DNA of 64,000 nt from NCBI GenBank assembly GCA_002886105.1, contig CP025776.1, forward strand, positions 4,464,001 through 4,528,000, given 5' to 3'. Shown piece by piece: positions 34,834 through 45,838 of the stretch. The position numbers and the translations under genes were made by a program. Below the pieces are notes generated by a model. It saw only the letters and a program-made list of their open reading frames with translations, had not been told where the DNA came from and searched no databases. Origin of the DNA: Enterobacter sp. EA-1 (GTDB lineage Bacteria; Pseudomonadota; Gammaproteobacteria; Enterobacterales; Enterobacteriaceae). Within the stretch, counting starts at the first letter, position 1; each line of letters starts with the position of its first letter.

Positions 34834-36212
34834 GTTCAGGCTCCTGCGTTTTCAGGGTTCGGGTCAGATAGTACGCACCATAACACAGGGCGACAAACGG
34901 CAGCCCGCAATAGAGGGCAATTCTCTGGCTGGGATCAAACGCCAGCCCGATGCAGGCGACCGGTGCACAGCACAAAACCCAGCACCGGCACCAGCGGATA
35001 CCGAGGGCGCGCGGTACTGCAAGTCACTCAGCGGTTTCCCGGCCTGAAGATGGCGACGGCGGAACATAAAATGCGCGGCGCAGATGCTGATCCACACCGC
35101 CACCACCGCAAAACCGGAGATCGCCGACAGCGCAACGAACACCGTGTCGGGCGCGACGACGCTGGAGAAGAGTGCCAGCACACCCCCGAGCATCGACACG
35201 GACAATGCCGTCAGCGGAACACCGTTTTTCGTGACGCGGGCAAAGCAACGCGGCAGCGTGTTCTCATTCGACAGCGACCAGAGCATACGACCGGAGGCAT
35301 ACAGCCCCGAGTTCGCCGCCGAGAGGATCGCCGTCAGGATAACGAAATTGAAGATATCCGCCGCATACGGGATGCCCACCTTTTCGAACACCAGCACGAA
35401 CGGGCTTTTTCTCCACCCCGGCCTGCTGCATCGGGATTAGCGCCGCCAGCACGCACACGGTACCAATAAAGAAGATCACCAGCCGCGCAATGGTGCTGCG
35501 AATGGCAACCGATCGTTTATGCGGGTTTTCCGTTTCCCCCGCCGCAATGCCAATCAGTTCCGTGCCAGAGAACGCAAAGTTAACGGCGACCATGGTCATC
35601 AGGATCGGCAGCGCACCGTGCGGCAACCACCCTTCCACCGTAATGTTCGATAATCCCGGCGCGGGAGAGCCATCCTGCATGGGGATAAAGCCAAAGATCG
35701 CCGCGCCGCCCAGCACAATAAAGACGATGATGGTGATCACTTTCACCAGCGAGAACCAGAACTCACCTTCGGCAAAAAAGCGGGTGGAAATCACATTCAG
35801 GCCAAAATGACCGCACAGAACACCACGCACCATACCCATACCGGCACCTGCGGGAACCAGTACTGCATGCAGAACCCGGCAGCGGTAAAGCGCCACCGTC
35901 CAGTCAGCCAGTAGAGCCACGCGACGGTGTAGCCGGTCGCCGGGCCAAGGTAACGGCTGGCATAAACGTGAAACGCGCCGGTTTCCGGCATGGCAACGGA
36001 GAGTTCGCCCAGACACTGCATCACCAGCCAGACCACCAGTGCGCCAATCAGGTAAGCGAGCAGCGTTCCCGCCGCCCCGGTGGTCGAAATGATATAACCG
36101 GTGTTGAAAAACAGCCCGGTACCAATCACGCCGCCGAGCGACAGCATGATCAGATGGCGGGTTTTCATCGTCCGCTTAAGCTGCACTTTTCCGGTTCCTG
36201 TTGCGTCTGCAT
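34820..36212 (-). CDS. mmuP: S-methylmethionine permease
   Basis: APC-superfamily amino-acid permease of about 467 residues, very close to E. coli MmuP, with the same C-terminal EPEHVAE. The N-terminal helix has the APC motif [16 protein letters not shown], then [18 protein letters not shown] and [19 protein letters not shown]. The start is ATG 36212 (MQTQQEPEK). Frames break near 36175, 35900, 35800, 35510, 35410 and 35000. It imports S-methylmethionine for MmuM. MetJ-type boxes lie directly upstream. Confidence 0.93.
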
Positions 36213-36223
36213 ATCACCCTTCT

Positions 36224-36255
36224 AAACGTGTAGACATCTAAACATCCATAGATAT
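36224..36255 (-). promoter_or_regulatory. Tandem MetJ operator boxes upstream of mmuP
   Basis: Four consecutive 8-base units resemble the met box AGACGTCT: aaacgtgt, agacatct (6/8 or better), aaacatcc and atagatat. They start 12 bases upstream of the mmuP start. MetJ repression by S-adenosylmethionine is established for mmuPM in E. coli; the site calls here are by eye. Confidence 0.7.
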
Positions 36256-36610
36256 TTGTTATATCGTGATTGGTAGCAAAAAAGCCAGATGAATGAATGG
36301 GTAGCAACAAAAAGGAGGACGATTTTTCATTGATTAACACGCCTGAATGTTAAACATTCATTTATCACTGATATATAACCTCACCATAAAAATCTGAAAA
36401 ATCCTGCATTGAATACAGGTTAATTTACTTACTGCGTCGCTTAAGTAAAAATAAACCGATTCTCTGCACAAGGATATGTGAGGTAATTAATTTGAGCACT
36501 CGTAAAGAAATATTAGATCCTTCCAAATACTGGTAAATCAGCACCTGATGTTATCGCTCGCCCACTTAACAAAATTGCTGGCATACTAGCTGCGATTGAG
36601 TAACTGGACG
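36256..36610. other. Intergenic region with palindrome and a possible small reading frame
   Basis: It holds a perfect 17-base palindrome at 36344-36360. It also holds a possible short plus-strand coding stretch near 36492-36603 (start TTG, STRKEIL, later SAPDVIARPLNKIAGILAAIE, TAA) that needs one frame repair. Nothing else is supported. Confidence 0.35.
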
Positions 36611-37028
36611 ATGAAAATAATGAAAAGAACCGCGGCAGTCATTCTAGTTATCATCACAGGATTTATATTGATTGACTGCAGTATGCAGAAAGTCGCTGAG
36701 CGTCATGAAGGCTATACCCGATCAACTCTGGGCATACTATCTCTATACAGATCGTGAGATACGTAATGCCCCGAAGCTTACAGAAAATTACCACTTCGCC
36801 TTCAAGGCCCGAGGAGGGTACGCAACCAAATGACAGCAGCATCATTTACCAACCCAATGCCAGCATCGGAGCACTCAGAGATTATCTCTCTTCTATGGGG
36901 TATATCAGAGTGAAGCAAGAGGGACCAACAGAACAGTGGGAGCGTGATGGAGAATCTTCGCCCTACTTCGTCATTTTCAGAGATCCGAGAACTACACCCT
37001 GACTCTCACCCGTTCGAGTTTTAAGTAG
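36611..37028 (+). CDS. Unknown small membrane-anchored protein, second copy
   Basis: About 135 residues. It has an N-terminal hydrophobic helix (TAAVILVIITGFILIDC), a soluble part with TENYHFAF, SSIIYQPNASIGALRDYLSSMGY, and a charged tail. Joining at 36720, 36800 and 36985 extends it to TAG at 37028. It is a relative of the gene at 19045-19455: both carry NYHF-x-F followed by SII and ALRDYL-x-SMGY after a single membrane helix. Family and function are not known to me. Confidence 0.6.
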
Positions 37029-37121
37029 GAGTGAATTAACCATTTTCTTGCCAAAATCCCAGCGCCACTCAGTAACAGAACTCCGATATATTTCCCACTT
37101 TGAGCGGAGTGTGGCGCTGTT

Positions 37122-37482
37122 CTAGTTTTTGACATCCCCGAGGATAACTATTTTCTCCGGATTATACGCACTGTAACGGATAGTGACTCTTTTCCGGCCC
37201 GATATGCATCTGCATTCAAGCTTTTGACGATAATATCTTTTTGCATTAATTTCCTTCTCATTAACCATAAACTGAATGGTTAAACGCAATGAAAGACACC
37301 CTTCAACATTTTGGTTTTTATCTTGCTCGACATGCGTGATAAGCGCCAAAACCTCGCTACCCTGCTTTTTTTATTTCGTCATTCTCACGCTCAGAAACGA
37401 CAGTATTACTAATAGCAACAATAACAAGGATCGCTATCGCTATGGAGAGTGAAATGAGAAGCCACATTGCAATATTTGCCAC
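37122..37482 (-). CDS. Unknown small membrane protein
   Basis: About 118 residues with one N-terminal helix (MWLLISLSIAIAILVIVAIS), a charged region (SERENDEIKK) and a beta-rich C-terminus (KRVTIRYSAYNPEKIVILGDV). The start is GTG 37482 or ATG 37467. Frames break near 37365 and 37225. It is convergent with the gene before it, with about 95 bases between them. No family recognised. Confidence 0.5.
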
Positions 37483-37627
37483 TACTTCACTATTCCCCAA
37501 TTTGCATTACAGCGATGCGGTTATTTTTCCCTTTTTTCACAATAATAGGTAATCCTTTTGCAACAGATGCATTTGCGAAGGCATAATCAGGGCCTTAGCC
37601 GAGTAAAGATCCGGCACACCATCCAGA

Positions 37628-37986
37628 TGGAAGAAAATGTCGAAAAGTAGTCATTTCCATACATGGTGTTGGTCTGTTGCCATGCTTCAACTCTGGATTT
37701 GTGGAGCTCCCGGCCATTTATCGCGCTTCAGATACATTGTCGCTGCGCGGATGCTGGTCGAGTTGCCCCTAAACGTAAAAAAAATCAAAATAATACAAAC
37801 TATTGGTGCTGCGATACCAAAAAGCATACATACCAGCTCCAGGTTGACAGACTTGCAAAAAAGCTTTTAAAAGACATTGTGAACACTCAACTTATAATAA
37901 ATAAAGCGTTATTAGTGATATTTATTACTGTATTCGTCACGTTCATATTAGCAGTAATTCATTTCGTGCAAACATATTCATTATAG
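37628..37986 (+). CDS. Possible remnant or frameshifted gene with C-terminal membrane helix
   Basis: The reading starts MEENVEK and in the neighbouring frame continues VVISIHGVG, which looks like the oxyanion strand of an alpha/beta hydrolase. It later ends with a hydrophobic helix (ALLVIFITVFVTFILAVIHF) and TAG at 37984-37986. The middle cannot be joined with confidence. It may be a degraded gene or a heavily miscalled one; function open. Confidence 0.3.
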
Positions 37987-37989
37987 TTC

Positions 37990-38141
37990 TACTCACCATG
38001 TGATGGGCAGGTAAAATCAGAGCAGCCCTCGGGCCGCGATAACTTCTGAGCTGCTTTTCTATAATCCCCAGCCACAGGCAATCCGTCCCAGATAATCGCT
38101 TTCTGTTCTGGCGTGTAGTAAATGCGCGTTCTTCGTTTCAT
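37990..38141 (-). mobile_element. IS30-family transposase N-terminal fragment
   Basis: From ATG 38141 the first 19 residues, MKRRTRIYYTPEQKAIIWD, match the start of IS30-type transposases, which continue into a helix-turn-helix. Here the similarity is soon lost (after about residue 20) and the frame ends at 37990. No catalytic DDE region is present, so it is a truncated remnant. Confidence 0.55.
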
Positions 38142-38171
38142 GGCAACGTCCCCTTGATTAAGGATAGCGTT

Positions 38172-38245
38172 GCATCGACCCGTTGAACTCACAGGGCATT
38201 GAAGTCGATGATGCGTTAGAGATCTCTGAATCGATTGAAGTCTAA
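38172..38245 (+). pseudogene. 3' fragment of an unidentified gene
   Basis: About 24 codons (LNSQGIEVDDALEISESIEV at the end) stop at TAA 38243-38245 directly before a terminator hairpin. This is the pattern of a real gene end whose 5' part was replaced by the IS30-like fragment. Too short to identify. Confidence 0.35.
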
Positions 38246-38251
38246 GGTTGT

Positions 38252-38273
38252 CAGGGCTGCAACAGCAGCCCTG
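38252..38273 (+). terminator. Hairpin following the gene fragment
   Basis: The perfect 9-bp arms cagggctgc and gcagccctg with loop aaca lie seven bases after the TAA at 38243-38245. No long T-run follows. Confidence 0.6.
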
Positions 38274-38345
38274 TGCCGTGATCTGACTTTATAAACACCA
38301 AGGTAGGGTTGTCTTCCGGGGCGGGGTCAGTCCAAAAAAGCCCTA

Positions 38346-38410
38346 AAGTGTCTAGATTATCCGTAGTGATGCAGTATCATTTTGAATCGCCACGGATAAT
38401 CTAGACACTT
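38346..38410. repeat. 19-bp perfect inverted repeat with 27-bp spacer
   Basis: The arms aagtgtctagattatccgt (38346-38364) and acggataatctagacactt (38392-38410) are exact inverted copies. The 65-base unit stands between the IS30-like fragment and hsdM. It could be two abutting transposon ends, a miniature element, or a strong cruciform or transcription stop. Confidence 0.85.
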
Positions 38411-38578
38411 CCGAGCCGTTGATAATATTGCATTGACCTCCTGAGACTGAGCATTTCTTTGTCCCATATCGGTTGCGATAGTCCCTGTAGCAGGTATTAT
38501 TTTGCGCATTGCATTCCAAAACTGAATTTTTGCCTGAGCATTTTGGCTCCGAGGGCTGCGATCTCTTCAGAGGGCTTC

Positions 38579-40944
38579 ATGACTAACAATAACTTCTCTC
38601 AAACGGCTGCGTTTATCTGGTCGGTGGCTGATCTGCTGCGCGGTGATTTTTAAACAGTCTCCAGTACGGGCGAGTGATCCTTCCCTTGACACTGCTGCGT
38701 CGCCTCGAGTGTGTGTTAGCGGACACTAAAGAAGCGGTTGTGGCGAAATATGATGAATTAAAAACCAGCCCATTGCCGGAAGATGCCAAGGAGAAATATT
38801 TGCTGCGTACCAGCAAGCTTTCCTTCTTCAATACCTCGAAGATGGATCTTGGCAAGATGGGGCAGAACGACATCAAATCCAACCCTCGGAAAGCTACGTG
38901 CAGGCGTTTTCACCGGACGCGCGTGAAATCTTCGAACACTTCAAATTCAGTGAGTTTGTCAGCCTGCTGGAAGACGCCAACCTGCTGTTCAAAGTGGTAA
39001 AGAAATTCGCCACCACCGACCTGAGCCCGAAAGCGATTTCCAACTATGAAATGGGCCTCGTGTTTGAAGAGCTTATCCGCCGCTTTGCGGAAAGTTCTAA
39101 CGAGACAGCCGGTGAACACTTCACCCCACGCGATATCGTTCGTTTAACCACCTCACTGGTGTTTATGGAAGATGATGAAGCCCTGACGCAGGACGGTATC
39201 ATCCGCACCATTTATGACCCGACGGCCGGGACGGGCGGCTTCCTCTCTGCGGGTATGGAATATGTGCACGAACTGAACCCTAACGCGGTTATGCGTGCCT
39301 TCGGTCAGGAGCTGAACCCGGAATCCTACGCTATCTGTAAAGCCGACATGCTGATCAAAGGTCAGGACGTCAGTCGCATTAAGCTGGGTAACACCCTTTC
39401 TAACGACCAGTTGCCGCTGGACCAGTTTGACTACATGCTGTCCAACCCACCGTTTGGCGTGGACTGGAAGAAGATTGAGGGTGAGATTAACGACGAGCAC
39501 ACGCAGAAAGGATTTAACGGTCGATTTGGCCCGGGCCTGCCGCGCGTCTCTGACGGTTCGCTGCTGTTCCTGCTGCACCTGATCAGCAAAATGCGCGACA
39601 CCCACAATGTGGATGGCAGCGTCAATAACGGTGGACGTATCGGGATTATCCTTAACGGTTCCCCACTGTTTACCGGTGGTGCGGGCAGCGGTGAGAGCGA
39701 AATCCGTCGCTATATTCTGGAAGCCGATTTGCTGGAAGGTATCGTCGCACTGCCAACCGATATGTTCTACAACACCGGCATTGCCACCTACGTCTGGATC
39801 CTCTCCAACAAGAAAGCGCCTGAGCGTAAAGGCAAAGTACAGCTGATTGATGGCACCAACCTGTGTGGCAAAATGCGTAAATCACTGGGTTCCAAGCGTA
39901 ACCTGATGGGCGATGACGATATCAAGCTGATCACGCAGACCTTCGGTGACTTTGAGGTGGTGGATGCCATAACCCTAGAAGAACTGGGTCTGGAAAAATC
40001 CGCCGAGCAAAAATCCAACCGTGGTCGCCAGTCTGCCACCACTAAAACCGAAGCGCCGAAAACCTTCGCCAGCAAAATCTTTAACAGCACCGACTTTGGC
40101 TATCGCCGCCTGACCATTGAGCGCCCGCTGCGTTTATCCGCTCAAGTGACGGATGAGGCGATTGCGACTCTGCGCTTTGCGCCGAAGCCGTTTAATACGC
40201 CGATGGAACGCCTGTATGAAGAGTTCGCGGCCCAGTGGCAAGAGGAAAACTACGGTGATTTCTCCGGGCTGGAAGCAGAAGCGCGCGCCATCATCAAAGC
40301 TGAATTTGCAGAGCTGAAAGAGAAGCAAATTAAGGACCTGCCTCGACAGCAAACTGTGGCTGGCGCTGCGCACGTTGCTGGAAAAAGCGCAGCAGATTCA
40401 GACGGCTCTGGGTATGCAGGCGGGTGGCAAAACGCGGGTGAGCAATGACTTCAACCAGTTCCAGCTAACCCTGAAAGGGGCCATCAAAACGGCTGGCGTG
40501 AAGCTGGATGCGAAAGAAAACAAGCAGTTTATCGACGCTATCACCACGAAAAACCCGGATGCCGAGCCGGTGGTGAAGAAGGTACTGAAAGAAGCCTCTC
40601 AGCCGCTGTACGGTGCGTTTGAATACAAAGGCAAAGTGGTTGAGTTTGAACAAGACGGAGCTGCGCGATAACGAAAATGTGCCGCTGAACCCGGCTGTCT
40701 CCACCAGCGACCTGATTGAAAACTACTTCCAAAGCGGAGGTACTGCCGCATGTGGCTGACGCGTGGATCAACGCCGATAAGCGCGACGCGAAAGATAACG
40801 AAGTGGGGATTGTCGGTTACGAGATTCCGTTTAACCGTCATTTCTACGTCTATCAGCCGCCGCGCCCGCTCGAAGAAATTGATGCCGACCTCGGATGCGG
40901 TCAGCGCCGAGATTATGAAGCTGCTGCAGGAGGTACATTCCTGA
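38579..40944 (+). CDS. hsdM: Type I restriction-modification methyltransferase HsdM (system 1)
   Basis: N6-adenine methylase subunit, about 788 residues, a long-form HsdM. It starts [20 protein letters not shown], a helical N-terminal domain, then [12 protein letters not shown], the SAM-binding motif [14 protein letters not shown], and the catalytic motif IV NPPF ([12 protein letters not shown]). The C-terminal third ([16 protein letters not shown] to MKLLQEVHS) completes it. Breaks at 38650, 38883 (CCCTCGG), 40340 (cctcg), 40660, 40730 and 40889 (CCTCGG) mostly fall at expected CCTGG. TGA overlaps the hsdS ATG. Confidence 0.92.
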
Positions 40945-42281
40945 TGGCGAAATATAAGGCGTATCCGGAGTATAAAACTACAGGGCTTGGATGGCTAACG
41001 GAGATCCCTGATCATTGGGAAGTTAAAAAATTAAAATACTTAGGTCGCAATTATAGGTTTAACGTATTCCCCAGATGATGTTGTTGACGAAGGCGAAGGT
41101 ACTCTGGTCTTACGTTCATCTAATGTTCAAAATGGTAAATTAGAATTTTTAGATAACGTTTATGTCAGAAAATCAATTCTATTACATTTGAAGGTAAAGG
41201 AAGATGATATTCTTATTTGTGCTAGAAATGGTAGTCGAGCACTAATTGGGAAAAAATGCAAAAATAACTAAAGATGCTGAAGGGATGACCTTCGGCGCTT
41301 TCATGTCAATATTTCGCAGTAGATATAACAATTATTTATCTCATGTGTTCGCGTCTGCATTATTTGAATACCAGTCCGGTTCATTTTTTAACTGCAACAA
41401 TAAACCAACTTACGACCTCTAATTTAAATAGTTTTGGAAATACCATTACCACCACGAACAGAACAAGATCGAATCGTGAGCTTCCTCGATCACGAAACCG
41501 CAAAAAATCGATAATCTGATCGAGAAGCAACAACAACTGATTGAACTGCTGGAAAGAAAAATGTCAGGCAGTGATCTCAAATGTCGTTAATATACGAAGC
41601 AATGAGAGGAAAACTAAGCTAAAGAATTTAGTTAACATTCAAACTGGCTATCCATTCCCAAGTGCAAAATTCAAATTTTCACCTGATAATAGTATTGCTC
41701 TTTTACGAGGGGTTAATGTCGGTGTTGATAGCATAAAATGGGATGACGTTGTATATTGGGACGTTAGCGCACTCGAAAGGCTCAATGAATATTTATTAGT
41801 GGCTGGCGATATTGTTTTTGGTATGGATCGCCCATGGATTAGTTCTGGAGCAAGGGTTTCCCAGAAATTAAAGAGCAGGATTTACCTTGCCTCTTATTGC
41901 AGCGAGTTGCAAGGATTAGGTCAAATATTAAATCATATCAACCATTTATTAAATTATGCCTTAGTAGCAATGAATTCAGAGAATATGCTGAAATAGACTT
42001 GACTGGTGTTAGTGTGCCGCATATTAGTCCAGAGCAAATTAGTAATTTTTACGTGAGAGATATTCCTTTTGATGATCAGGTTTATCTAGCAAAAAAGCAC
42101 TGGAAAAGATAGACAAAATACAAATAACTCAAGAAATGGTTGAGCAAACTATTCAAATTCTCCGAGGAACGCCGCACTGCCCTGATCTCCGCCGCCGTCA
42201 CCGGAAAAATTGACGTCCGCGATTGGCTGGGTTGCCCCTGAGACGCAGGACGTTGAGGAGCCACAGGAGGCCACCGCATGA
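40944..42281 (+). CDS. hsdS: Type I specificity subunit HsdS (system 1)
   Basis: DNA-recognition subunit of about 440 residues with two target-recognition domains. Domain 1 starts [20 protein letters not shown] and ends with the conserved helix [22 protein letters not shown] plus [12 protein letters not shown]. Domain 2 contains [13 protein letters not shown] and ends with [20 protein letters not shown]. Base composition falls sharply (AT-rich) in the recognition domains at 41000-41470 and 41580-42130, as is usual for exchanged TRDs. Breaks are near 41060, 41185, 41255, 41390, 41505, 41565, 41870, 42105 and 42162 (CCGAGG). The stop overlaps hsdR (ATGA). Confidence 0.9.
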
Positions 42282-45200
42282 GCATGGATAGCACCAAGGA
42301 GTTGATTTTCCGAGGATGAAATGATCGCTCAGATGATCGACCGAGGCTGGGTTCGTGGCAAAAATAACGGCTACGATCGCGAACGTGCGCTGTACTCACA
42401 GGATGCGCTGACCTTTGTGCAAACCACGCAGCCGCAGGAGTGGGAGAAGTTTGCCAAAATTTATCCTACCGATACCGAGCGTCATTTCCTCGATGCGCTG
42501 GTGGCTCAACTGAAAAAAGCGGATATCAACGCCACCGATGTTTTGTCTCGCACTTACGGCACGCTCGGCGTGCTACGTCATGGTATCAAAAGCCATAATG
42601 CGCGTTTCTCCCTGTGCCAGTTTAAGCCGGAACATAACCTCAACTCCGGAAACCCTGACGCGCTACAAACAGAATATCTGCCGCATTGTACCGGAGCTGG
42701 TTTACAGCCCACATGCGTCGAACTCCGCATTCGAAGAAACGGGGTGTAAAAGCGAAGAAGTGGCGTATCGACTGGTGTTGTTCGTCAATGGCCTACCGAT
42801 AGCGACCCTCGAACTGGAAGTCTGAATTTAAACAGGCAGTGCAGAACGCCATCACGCAATATAAGAAAACGCGTTTGCCGAAGGACCCAAAAGCCAATAA
42901 ACCGGAGCCGCTACTAACCTTTAAACGCGGTGCACTGCGCACTTTGCCGTCAGCCAGTACGAAGTATTTATGGCGACCAAACTCGATGGCGATAAAACCT
43001 TCTTCCTGCCGTTTAACAAAGGAACTCATGACGGCGGCGCGGGGAACGACATCCCGGAAGATGCCAACGACTACGCCACCAGCTACCTGTGGAATGAGGT
43101 GCTGCTGCCGGACAATCACTGGAAAATTCTCGCCAGTTTTGTGCATCTGCAAATAGATGAAAAAGAAAATGCCATTGGCCTGAAGTATAAAGCGAGAGCC
43201 TGATTTTCCGCGCTATCACCAGTGGGATGTGGTGAACAAACTGATCACCGCCGCCACGGTGGAAGGGACCGGCACAACAATTGATTCAGCACAGTGCGGG
43301 TCGGGGCAATCGAACTTACCGTCGGACGGCCCATCAGCTTCCCGCCTGTATGATGAAAATGGCGAGAAGCAGTTCCACTCGGTGATTGTGGTGACGGACC
43401 GTACCGTGCTCGACGATCAACTGCAGGACACCATCCATCAGCTCTGAACATCAGGATGGCGTGGTCGGGCGTATCAATACCAAAGAAGGCGACGGTTCGA
43501 AATCGGAGAAGCTGGCCAGCGCGCTGGAAAACTCGCAGCCGATTATTATTGTCACCATTCAGACCTTCCCGTTTGTCCTGAAGGCGATTGAAAACAGCGT
43601 CAGCCTCAAGCAGCGTAAATATGCGGTGATTGCCGATGAAGCGCACTCCTCACAGAGTGGTTCTACGGCACGTCAGTTGAAAGAAGTGCTGATGACCGAA
43701 GAAACGGATGACGACGTGGAGATGTCTTCAGAAGATATTCTGGATGCCACCGTCGCCGCGCGCGTAAAGGCAGCAACAACCTCAACTATTACGCCTTTAC
43801 CGCCACGCCGAAAGCTAAAACACTGGAGCTCTTTTGGCCGTCGTCCTAATCCGCAGGAACGCGTCTAAAACGAACAAACCGGAAGCGTTCCACGTTTACT
43901 CCATGCGTCAGGCCATCGAAGAGGGCTTTATTCTTGATGTGCTGAAGAACTACCAACTACAAAGTGGCGTATAAGCTGCTGCAAAAGCTGGACGATCCTG
44001 ACCGGGAAGTGGACAGCAAAAAAGCCAAGATCAAACTCAACCAGTGGGTATCGCTGCACGATCATAACGTGTCGCGAAGGTGAAGGTGATTGTTGAGTTC
44101 TCCGCAAGCATGTGATGCACTTACTGTCCGGCCGTGCCAAAGCGATGGTGGTGACCAGTTCGCGTAAAGCGGCGGTGCGCTATAAGCTGGCATTCGATAA
44201 ATACATTGCAGAGCAAAAGTACGACAGGATCAGCGCGATGGTGGCGTTCTCCGGGGAAGTGGAATTCCATGCAGATGACCACAACAGCCTTGCGCTGCTT
44301 AACCAGAAGTTCACCGAGATCAATATGAACCCAGCCTGAAAGGCCGGGATAGCAGCGTTTGATACCGACGACTACCGAGGGTGATGCTGGTGGCCAACAA
44401 ATTCCAGACCGGTTTTGACCAGCCCAAGCTGTGCGCCATGTACGTGGATAAAAAAGCTGGGCGGCGTGGAATGTGTACAGACGCTGTCGCGCCTGAACCG
44501 TACCTATCCCGGGAAGGCGCAGTCCGGCACGTTTGTGCTCGATTTTACAACGAACCCGACGAGATTTTTGGGTGCTTTCCAGCCGTACTACCAGACAGCG
44601 GAACTGACGGATGTCAGCGATCCGCAGCTCGTCTTTGAGCTGTTTGAAAAGTTGCGCACCAGCGGTATTTTCCTGTGGAACGAAGTATAGTTCTGCGAAG
44701 CCTTCTTCACCAAAAATAAATCCAACGCGGCCATTAGCATCTGCAAACCTGCGGTGGAGCGCTGGAAGCATCGCTACACCTCGGCGATTGATGCGTATGT
44801 GCTGGCCAAAGAGATGTTTGAACGCACCAAAAAAACCGGCGATGTTGTGCTGATTACCAATGCGGAAAACACCTTTAAGGACTGCGAGAAAGAAAAAAGT
44901 AAGCTGGATATCTTCAAGAAAGATCTCGGCAGCTTTGTCCGCTTTTACGAGTTTATGTCGCAAATCGTCGATTACGATGACAAGAACCTAGAAAAGCTGA
45001 GCTTGTTTGCACGCCATCTGCGCCCGTTACTGCATGAACAGCGCATTGAAGAAGATGAGATTGATTTAAGCAACGTAGATGAGAGCCATTATCGTCTGTC
45101 AAAGCTTCACGAACAGCATCTGAAGCTGCAAGAGGACGCAGAAGAATACAAAATCAAACCGGGTAATGATGTCGGTACGGCCAAGCCGAAGGACAAGAAA

Positions 45201-45510
45201 GAGGAGTTTCTGTCGAATATCCCGGCTCGTCTTAATGAGCTATTCGTCACCGATAATCTGACCGATAAAGACATGATCAATTATGCCTTCGCGGTGCGCG
45301 ACAAGCTGTCAGAAAACCAAAGTGGTGATGACCCAGATTGCGAACAATACGCGCGAACAGGCGATGCTCGGAGATTTCCCGAAAGCCATTGATGATGCAG
45401 TCATGGACAGCAACGACGCTCAACAGGATATGATGATGCAGTACCTCTCTAACCCTGAACTGGCGAAAGGCTTTGCCCGCGTAGTATTCGATCTGTTGAA
45501 AGGGATTTGA
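42278..45510 (+). CDS. hsdR: Type I restriction endonuclease HsdR (system 1)
   Basis: Motor and nuclease subunit of about 1075 residues. The nuclease domain has NGLPIATLELKSEFKQAV (E-x-K core), the helicase motif I region is HSAGSGKS after repair near 43280-43320, motif II is IADEAHSS (DEAH), motif III is FTATPK, and the later region is QTGFDQPKLCAMYVDKKL. Its C-terminal part binds HsdM/HsdS. Breaks occur at 42310, 42640, 42811 and 44375 (CCGAGGG), among about fifteen. Together with hsdM and hsdS it forms a complete system; its TGA is at 45508-45510. Confidence 0.9.
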
Positions 45511-45622
45511 AATCACCGCTGGCCCATGAATCGCCACGGTTTTACCAAACAAGAAAGTGATCTAAAACGAATCACACAGAGCTAAAAACGAGGCAAGCCG
45601 CATAACCCCAGATTCCAGACAC

Positions 45623-45654
45623 AAAAAAAGCCACCCGGAGGTAGCTTTTTTTTT
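45623..45654 (+). terminator. Rho-independent terminator region after hsdR
   Basis: The hairpin agccacc/ggtagct, with one mismatch, is followed by nine T residues. It lies about 110 bases after the hsdR stop codon. Confidence 0.8.
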
Positions 45655-45662
45655 GCATCACT

Positions 45663-45682
45663 TGGTGCGAAGGCCGGACTCG
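45663..45682 (-). other. Attachment-site remnant: 3' end of tRNA-Leu (leuX type)
   Basis: On the minus strand the bases read cgagtccggccttcgcacca, which is the 3' terminal stretch of leuX tRNA (T-arm to CCA) with one C missing. Upstream of it the tRNA sequence is lost, so only the integration core remains. P4-family islands use this core in E. coli. It marks one junction of an inserted island, between hsdR and the AbiE-like pair. Confidence 0.7.
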
Positions 45683-45838
45683 CACATAATGATTAATCCT
45701 TTGATTTATAAACAATAATAAATAACATTTAGATAATATACCAACATCGATACCAACACATTAAATCGTTGATTTTGGGACTCCGAATCGGGGCAGGCCC
45801 TACCTAAAAGATGCTAACAATCGAGCATGTCTCTGTCG

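Noticed and set aside
37628-37986. Type VI lipase or hydrolase effector
   Set aside because: Only one hydrolase-like strand motif (VVISIHGVG) is seen and the frames cannot be joined, so no effector call is made.
45663-45682. Intact tRNA gene
   Set aside because: Only the 3' terminal bases of tRNA-Leu are present; the acceptor, D and anticodon arms are missing.
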